Shown here: one piece after another, positions 5,216-9,107 of the stretch
How the letters are laid out: every line of letters begins with the position of its first letter
Position numbering within the stretch: the first letter of the stretch is position 1
Assembly: GCA_040381555.1 (NCBI GenBank)
Contig: JBEIHC010000109.1
Location: forward strand, 1 to 9,107
Source of the DNA: CANHCC01 sp040381555
GTDB lineage: Bacteria; Bacteroidota; Bacteroidia; J057; RFSG01
Reading direction: 5' to 3'
DNA: 9,107 nucleotides
Notes under the pieces: generated by a model
What the model saw: the letters and a program-made list of their open reading frames with translations, nothing else
The model's database searches: none
Told to the model about the DNA's origin: nothing
Program-made: the position numbers and the translations under genes

Positions 5216-7372
5216 ATGAAAGCGATTTTTAATATTCGAATGCTCCTGTTTTTTGTGTTGAGCGGACTTCTATTTGTGGGTTTTTACCGCTTTCGTCCGG
5301 ATGAAGGCATGTATCCTATGTCTGAGCTCAGTCGATTAGACCTTAAAAAGGCTGGTATGCGGTTAAGTGCTGAGGAGTTATTCAATCCCGGTGGAGTAAG
5401 TATAGCTGATGCGCTTGTTAGAGTCGGGGGCTGTACGGGTTCTTTCGTTTCTTCTGAAGGACTTATCATCACCAATCATCACTGTGCATTTGGCTCGGTT
5501 CAGGCTGCTTCTAGTGTGGAAAATGATTATATCGAAGAAGGCTTTCTGGCACAGCGTAAGGAGGATGAAATCGAAGCCAAGGGAATCACCTGCAAGATAA
5601 CTCAAAGTTATGCCGATGTTTCCGATCAAATTCTTTCTGCTATACAAAATGAGTCGGATCCGGCAAGAAGGGTACAATTAGTTGCTCAAAAAATCCGTGA
5701 AATCGAGAAAGTTGAAAATGAACAACATCCAGGTTTGTCGTGTGAAATTTCCGAAATGTTTGCCGGTAGAACTTATGTGCTTTTTCGGTATCAAATAATT
5801 AAAGATGTGCGTCTGGTTTATGTTCCGCCCCGTAACATTGGCGAATTTGGAGGGGAAGCCGATAATTGGGTGTGGCCGCGACATACCGCCGACTTCTCGT
5901 TTTTGAGAGCCTATGTTTCTCCTGAGGGAAAGCCAGCTTCTTTCCATCCTGATAATGTTCCCTTTAAACCCAAAAAACATTTACAGGTGAATCCTCAAGG
6001 TGCTCAAGAAGGCGATTTTATATTCATTCTGGGTTATCCTGGTCGTACCTTCCGCAATCAACCTGCTCGCTTTATCCAATATCAAGAAAAATATCAATTG
6101 CCCTATATCGCTGATTTGTATGAGTTTCAGATTCAAACCATGAAAGACCTAGGGGCTCAAGATAAAACATTGGAAATCCGAGTGGCTGATCGCATAAAAT
6201 CTTTGGCAAATGTTTCCAAAAATTACCGTGGCAAGATTCAAGGTCTTAATGAAATTGGATTAACGAAACAGAAAATGGAAGAGGATGCTAATTTGAAACT
6301 CTTCATCTCTCAAAATGCAGAGCTAACTTCTACTTATGGTAATTTGATGCCTGAAATAGATCAGGTATTTGATGAAATGGATAAAATGGCTCCCTTGAAT
6401 TTATGGATGAGTCAGATTTATAATAGTGCGGAGATTTTATCTGCGGCTTCTTTAATGATTGATGCAGGGGAGAAATTCCCCCAAGTTCCAGCTGATGACA
6501 AAGAGAAAATTAAAAAGCAATTCGTTCTGAAATTGAAATCCTACTTGACTGAAATGGATGCTAGCGTAGATATCCAATTACTCACAAGAATGGTAGTAGA
6601 TGCCCGTAAATTACCGGTGAATCTAAAAGTAAATGCGATAGAGGAATTGTTTAAATCATGTAAAACAGAAAAAGATATTTCCGAAAAACTAATCAAATGG
6701 AGAGAAAAATCTATCCTGATTCGCCCGACTGTTTGCTATGAGATTGTGGGACTTTCAGTAGATTCTCTTAAAAGATTGAAAGATCCTATGCTGAATTTCG
6801 TCTTTGCCTTAAAAGCTCAAGCCGATCAGATGCGCCCCGCAGCTCAAACTCGTGCAGGGAAGTTAAGCCAGTTGATGGCCGCTTATGTAGAGGTGAAAAT
6901 GAAACAATCCCAAACACAATTTATCCCTGATGCCAACGCAACTTTAAGACTAACTTATGGTTATATTCGCGGCTATTCCGTGCAGGATGCTGTTCATTAT
7001 AAGGCCCAGACTTGGCTTTCTGGTATGGTAGAAAAATCTGCCTCTGGAGGGGATTATTCCATTCACCCCAAAGTCAAAGCTTTGTATGAGAGTAAGATTT
7101 TTGGTAAGTATAAAGCGTCTAACAAAAATGATGTTCCTTTAGCAATACTCTACAATACAGATACAAGTGGGGGTAATTCCGGTAGCCCCGTGATGGATGC
7201 TGATGGCAAACTCATTGGTGTTAATTTCGATAGAGCCTATCATGCCACCATAAACGATTATGCTTGGAATGAAAAATACAGTAGGTCTATTGGAGTGGAT
7301 ATTCGTTTTGTATTATGGGTCACCCAACATGTCAGTGGAGCAGACTTCTTGCTTAAAGAAATGGGTGTATAG
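5216..7372 (+). CDS. S46 family dipeptidyl peptidase, DPP11-like (predicted Asp/Glu specificity)
   Basis: This 718-residue protein has the usual S46 length. An N-terminal hydrophobic segment (about 9-23) acts as a signal peptide or anchor, followed by the DEGMYPMSEL start typical of mature S46 enzymes. The chymotrypsin-type catalytic triad is visible: His89 in TNHHC, Asp226 in PRHTADF and Ser655 in GGNSGSP. A helical lid domain occupies roughly 285-580. Asn-Phe-Asp-Arg at 670-673 puts Arg673 at the residue that, in characterised enzymes, separates DPP11 (Arg, acidic P1) from DPP7/DAP BII (Gly, hydrophobic P1). The enzyme should remove dipeptides from free N-termini in the periplasm and feed peptide use. 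All key residues are present and no frameshift is seen. The assignment to S46 is firm; the specificity is inferred from one residue. Confidence 0.93.
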   Translation: MKAIFNIRMLLFFVLSGLLFVGFYRFRPDEGMYPMSELSRLDLKKAGMRLSAEELFNPGGVSIADALVRVGGCTGSFVSSEGLIITNHHCAFGSVQAASSVENDYIEEGFLAQRKEDEIEAKGITCKITQSYADVSDQILSAIQNESDPARRVQLVAQKIREIEKVENEQHPGLSCEISEMFAGRTYVLFRYQIIKDVRLVYVPPRNIGEFGGEADNWVWPRHTADFSFLRAYVSPEGKPASFHPDNVPFKPKKHLQVNPQGAQEGDFIFILGYPGRTFRNQPARFIQYQEKYQLPYIADLYEFQIQTMKDLGAQDKTLEIRVADRIKSLANVSKNYRGKIQGLNEIGLTKQKMEEDANLKLFISQNAELTSTYGNLMPEIDQVFDEMDKMAPLNLWMSQIYNSAEILSAASLMIDAGEKFPQVPADDKEKIKKQFVLKLKSYLTEMDASVDIQLLTRMVVDARKLPVNLKVNAIEELFKSCKTEKDISEKLIKWREKSILIRPTVCYEIVGLSVDSLKRLKDPMLNFVFALKAQADQMRPAAQTRAGKLSQLMAAYVEVKMKQSQTQFIPDANATLRLTYGYIRGYSVQDAVHYKAQTWLSGMVEKSASGGDYSIHPKVKALYESKIFGKYKASNKNDVPLAILYNTDTSGGNSGSPVMDADGKLIGVNFDRAYHATINDYAWNEKYSRSIGVDIRFVLWVTQHVSGADFLLKEMGV

Positions 7373-7434
7373 TATAGCCTTTTATAATCCATCATTGTTT
7401 TAGTCCTTTATCCTGTTCATTCATTTTCCAGAAT

Positions 7435-8439
7435 ATGAAAAAAATAATCTTACTAGTGTTGATATGTTGGATGCACTCTCTAGGTGCTCAAAATAAAACA
7501 CTGACTGTGGCATTCTATAATCTGGAAAATCTCTTTGATACAATTGATTCACCAGATACTGATGATGTTGAGTTTTTGCCTGCTGAGGGTTGGAGTTCTG
7601 AAAGATATCAGAAAAAAATCAATCAACTTTCCAGAGTGATAGATACATTGGGTTCGGATAAAGGACCAGACTTTTTGGGTGTGTGCGAAACCGAAAATAA
7701 AAGGGTGTTGCAGGATTTAATTCAAACCCCCATTCTGAAAGATAATGGATTCTCAATTGTCCATGAAGAGTCTGGAGACCCCAGGGGAATAGATGTTGGA
7801 TTTCTGTATAATTCGGCTGTATTTACGATATTGAAACATCAAGCATTTCGATTGTATATGCCCGACACACAAATTGTACGCACTCGGGATGTGCTATGGG
7901 TTCTGGGGACAGTCTCTTCAAAAGATACTATTGGATTTTTTATTTGTCATTGGCCTTCTCGTCGCGGAGCTGAAAGAGCTGAAAAATACCGGCAATACAT
8001 CGGCAACCGATTAAGGGAAATAACGGATTCCTTGGCTCTACTTTATCCTTCTGCATCCTGGATGTTAATGGGCGATTTAAACGATGAACCCTCTGACCTG
8101 AGTGTTCGGGAAGGATTGGATGCATCAGGCAATCAGGATTCCGCATGTCAGGCTCACATCTACTATAACCCAATGGCGGCTATTCAGGAAAAAGGGGATG
8201 GTACACACGCTTATAAGCAAGAATGGAATGTTTTGGATCAAATTCTGATTCGATGCCCCCTCAAAGCAAAAAAGTATTTTAGAATAGAGGAGGGGAGTGC
8301 AGAGGTTTATCGACCTAAATGGATGCAGTCCACTCATGTCAAATATATTGGGGAACCCTATCGTACTTTTGCAGGTAAAAATTATTTGGGTGGTTTTTCA
8401 GACCATTTTCCAGTTTTTGTCAAAATCAGCAAAAAATAA
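7435..8439 (+). CDS. Secreted endonuclease/exonuclease/phosphatase (EEP) family protein
   Basis: The product has 334 residues. A signal peptide spans 1-18 (cleavage at LGA/QN). The remainder is one EEP-fold domain with motifs in order: FYNLENLFD (Asn29), CETEN (Glu85 as Mg ligand), RGIDVGFLY (Asp120), CHWPSR (His172), MGDLNDEP (Asp214, Asn216), WNVLDQILI (Asp268) and GGFSDHFPV (Asp323, His324). All metal-binding and catalytic positions expected for the fold are present, so it is likely an active phosphodiesterase or phosphomonoesterase. The NLENLFD variant and length match Bacteroidota proteins annotated as endonuclease/exonuclease/phosphatase family. The substrate (extracellular nucleic acid, lipid or sugar phosphate) cannot be decided from sequence. 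It follows the peptidase gene by 62 bp with no obvious promoter or terminator, so cotranscription is plausible. Confidence 0.9.
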   Translation: MKKIILLVLICWMHSLGAQNKTLTVAFYNLENLFDTIDSPDTDDVEFLPAEGWSSERYQKKINQLSRVIDTLGSDKGPDFLGVCETENKRVLQDLIQTPILKDNGFSIVHEESGDPRGIDVGFLYNSAVFTILKHQAFRLYMPDTQIVRTRDVLWVLGTVSSKDTIGFFICHWPSRRGAERAEKYRQYIGNRLREITDSLALLYPSASWMLMGDLNDEPSDLSVREGLDASGNQDSACQAHIYYNPMAAIQEKGDGTHAYKQEWNVLDQILIRCPLKAKKYFRIEEGSAEVYRPKWMQSTHVKYIGEPYRTFAGKNYLGGFSDHFPVFVKISKK

Positions 8440-8462
8440 TTATCTCTCCATAACGGGCTAAG

Positions 8463-8492
8463 TTGTTTGAACTGAACAAATTCCTATATTTG
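8463..8492 (+). promoter_or_regulatory. Near-consensus Bacteroidota promoter (TTG-N19-TATATTTG)
   Basis: TTG at 8463-8465 and TATATTTG at 8485-8492 are separated by 19 bp. This matches the -33/-7 architecture known for the primary sigma factor of Bacteroidota (TTG or TTTG, about 19 bp, TAnnTTTG). The transcript would start near 8499, giving a leader of about 12 nt before the ATG at 8511. The promoter separates the last gene from the EEP gene. Confidence 0.72.
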
Positions 8493-8510
8493 TATAACAG
8501 AATCATTACC

Positions 8511-8957
8511 ATGAACAGATTTTTCTTCTTTACCCTTCTTTTGCTCTCTAGTATCAGTTTTTTATTTGCTCAGCAATCCGGACCATCTGCTCAGCATCCC
8601 AATGTGCAAACACTCATTAATACAGATAAAGTTTTTGGAATGCCAGCTTCAGGAACCCTTCCAACCGAGTTGACTGCACTTCAGTTTGTATTCACTATGA
8701 ATGACGCTCCTTTTGAGCTAGTGAAAATATATCGCTATGGCTCCCCAGCCGGAAAGGTATATGCCCTCATGGGTCTGAAAGCTTTAAACTCTCAGCATTA
8801 TAATACATTTAAAACCGATTTCATCCGCAGGGGGCAAGGCTCTATTCGTTTCTTTATGCCTGGCTCTTCCGAAGCCTCTCGAGATGCCGTTCAGTTTATT
8901 CAACAATGGGAGACTGACTTTGATCAGCAAGCCGCTTACACAAAAGTAAAACCTTAA
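8511..8957 (+). CDS. Small secreted protein of unknown family
   Basis: The product has 148 residues from the ATG at 8511. An in-frame TTG at 8463 is rejected as start because it is the -33 element of a good promoter and because the ATG product begins directly with a signal peptide (MNRFFFFTLLLLSSISFLFA, cleavage before QQ). The mature part of about 128 residues has no repeat or metal-binding cluster. A region at about 53-93 looks helical and contains Y-R-Y-G-S-P-A-G-K-V-Y-A-L-M-G-L (75-90), likely a conserved core. Residues 96-136 (HYNTFKTDFIRRGQGSIRFF, then a helix ending in QQWE) are a second segment. There are no cysteines. I do not recognise the family. It is predicted periplasmic or secreted, transcribed alone, and followed four bases later by a heptamer array. 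Confidence 0.75.
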   Translation: MNRFFFFTLLLLSSISFLFAQQSGPSAQHPNVQTLINTDKVFGMPASGTLPTELTALQFVFTMNDAPFELVKIYRYGSPAGKVYALMGLKALNSQHYNTFKTDFIRRGQGSIRFFMPGSSEASRDAVQFIQQWETDFDQQAAYTKVKP

Positions 8958-8961
8958 GGGG

Positions 8962-9093
8962 ATAGTGGTTAGTGGTTAGTGGTTAGTGGTTAGTGGTTGG
9001 TGGTTAGTGGTTAGTGGTTAGTGGTTAGTGGTTAGTGGTTAGTGGTTAGTGGTTAGTGGATAGTGGTTAGTGGATAGTTGTTAGTTTTAGTGG
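8962..9093 (+). repeat. TTAGTGG heptanucleotide tandem array
   Basis: From 8962 to 9080 there are seventeen in-register 7-bp units. Thirteen are exact TTAGTGG, and the variants are ATAGTGG (8962, 9060), TTGGTGG (8997) and ATAGTTG (9074). A decayed tail (TTAGTT, then TTAGTGG) runs to 9093. The + strand has no C from 8954 to 9102. With 7-bp periodicity every frame on both strands meets a stop (TAG on +, TAA on -), so it is noncoding. It begins four bases after the stop of the preceding gene. Short heptamer arrays of this kind occur between genes in other bacteria (STRR repeats in cyanobacteria are the known analogy); no function is assigned. Confidence 0.95.
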
Positions 9094-9107
9094 GTGTGTT
9101 ATCCTCC

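Noticed and set aside
5284..5980. Several - strand frames of 63-100 residues and one + strand frame of 63 residues inside the S46 peptidase gene
   Set aside because: They overlap well-conserved S46 sequence and have no domain, signal peptide or promoter of their own.
7940..8337. Two - strand frames of 70-77 residues inside the EEP gene
   Set aside because: The sense strand carries the catalytic motifs MGDLNDEP and CHWPSR; the antisense products look random.
8962..9093. Telomere-type repeat or replicon end
   Set aside because: The resemblance to TTAGGG is superficial, the array decays before the window end, and there is no sign of a linear replicon.

Overview
The window looks like chromosomal DNA of a Bacteroidota bacterium from a lineage with a type IX secretion system (Cytophagia, Saprospiria, Sphingobacteriia or non-Bacteroides Flavobacteriia; I cannot place it more finely). 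The DNA is A+T-rich. Start codons are preceded by A/T-rich leaders without Shine-Dalgarno motifs. Two intergenic regions carry the Bacteroidota -7 element TAnnTTTG. The proteins include a T9SS-like C-terminal domain, an S46 dipeptidyl peptidase, a TIGR02757 (DUF2400) protein and an outer-membrane barrel.

Left part (1-1929): three tightly coupled + strand genes. These are the 3' end of a PLP-dependent cystathionine gamma-synthase/lyase family enzyme, a PrsW-family membrane metalloprotease (1-nt overlap) and a TIGR02757 protein (20-nt overlap). Five bases after the last stop lies a 192-bp array of twelve 16-bp half-units, each a small palindrome, with a compensatory base-pair change among copies. 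About 225 bp of A+T-rich, gene-free DNA follows.

Middle and right part (2352-8957): six consecutive genes whose products all appear to be exported. In order they are a small protein with an FN3-like part and a T9SS sorting-like C-terminus, an outer-membrane beta-barrel protein, a leucine-rich repeat protein on the - strand, an S46 peptidase with the Arg typical of acidic-residue-specific DPP11, a secreted endonuclease/exonuclease/phosphatase-fold protein, and a small secreted protein of unknown family. The LRR gene is convergent with the barrel gene and divergent from the peptidase gene. The last gene has a near-consensus Bacteroidota promoter, so it starts at the ATG at 8511 and not at an upstream TTG.

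Right end (8962-9093): a heptanucleotide TTAGTGG tandem array beginning four bases after the last stop codon, inside a 149-nt stretch with no C on the + strand.

No RNA gene, CRISPR array, transposase or prophage gene was seen. The genes are mostly ordinary family members. The least explained sequence is the pair of tandem arrays, above all the palindromic one.
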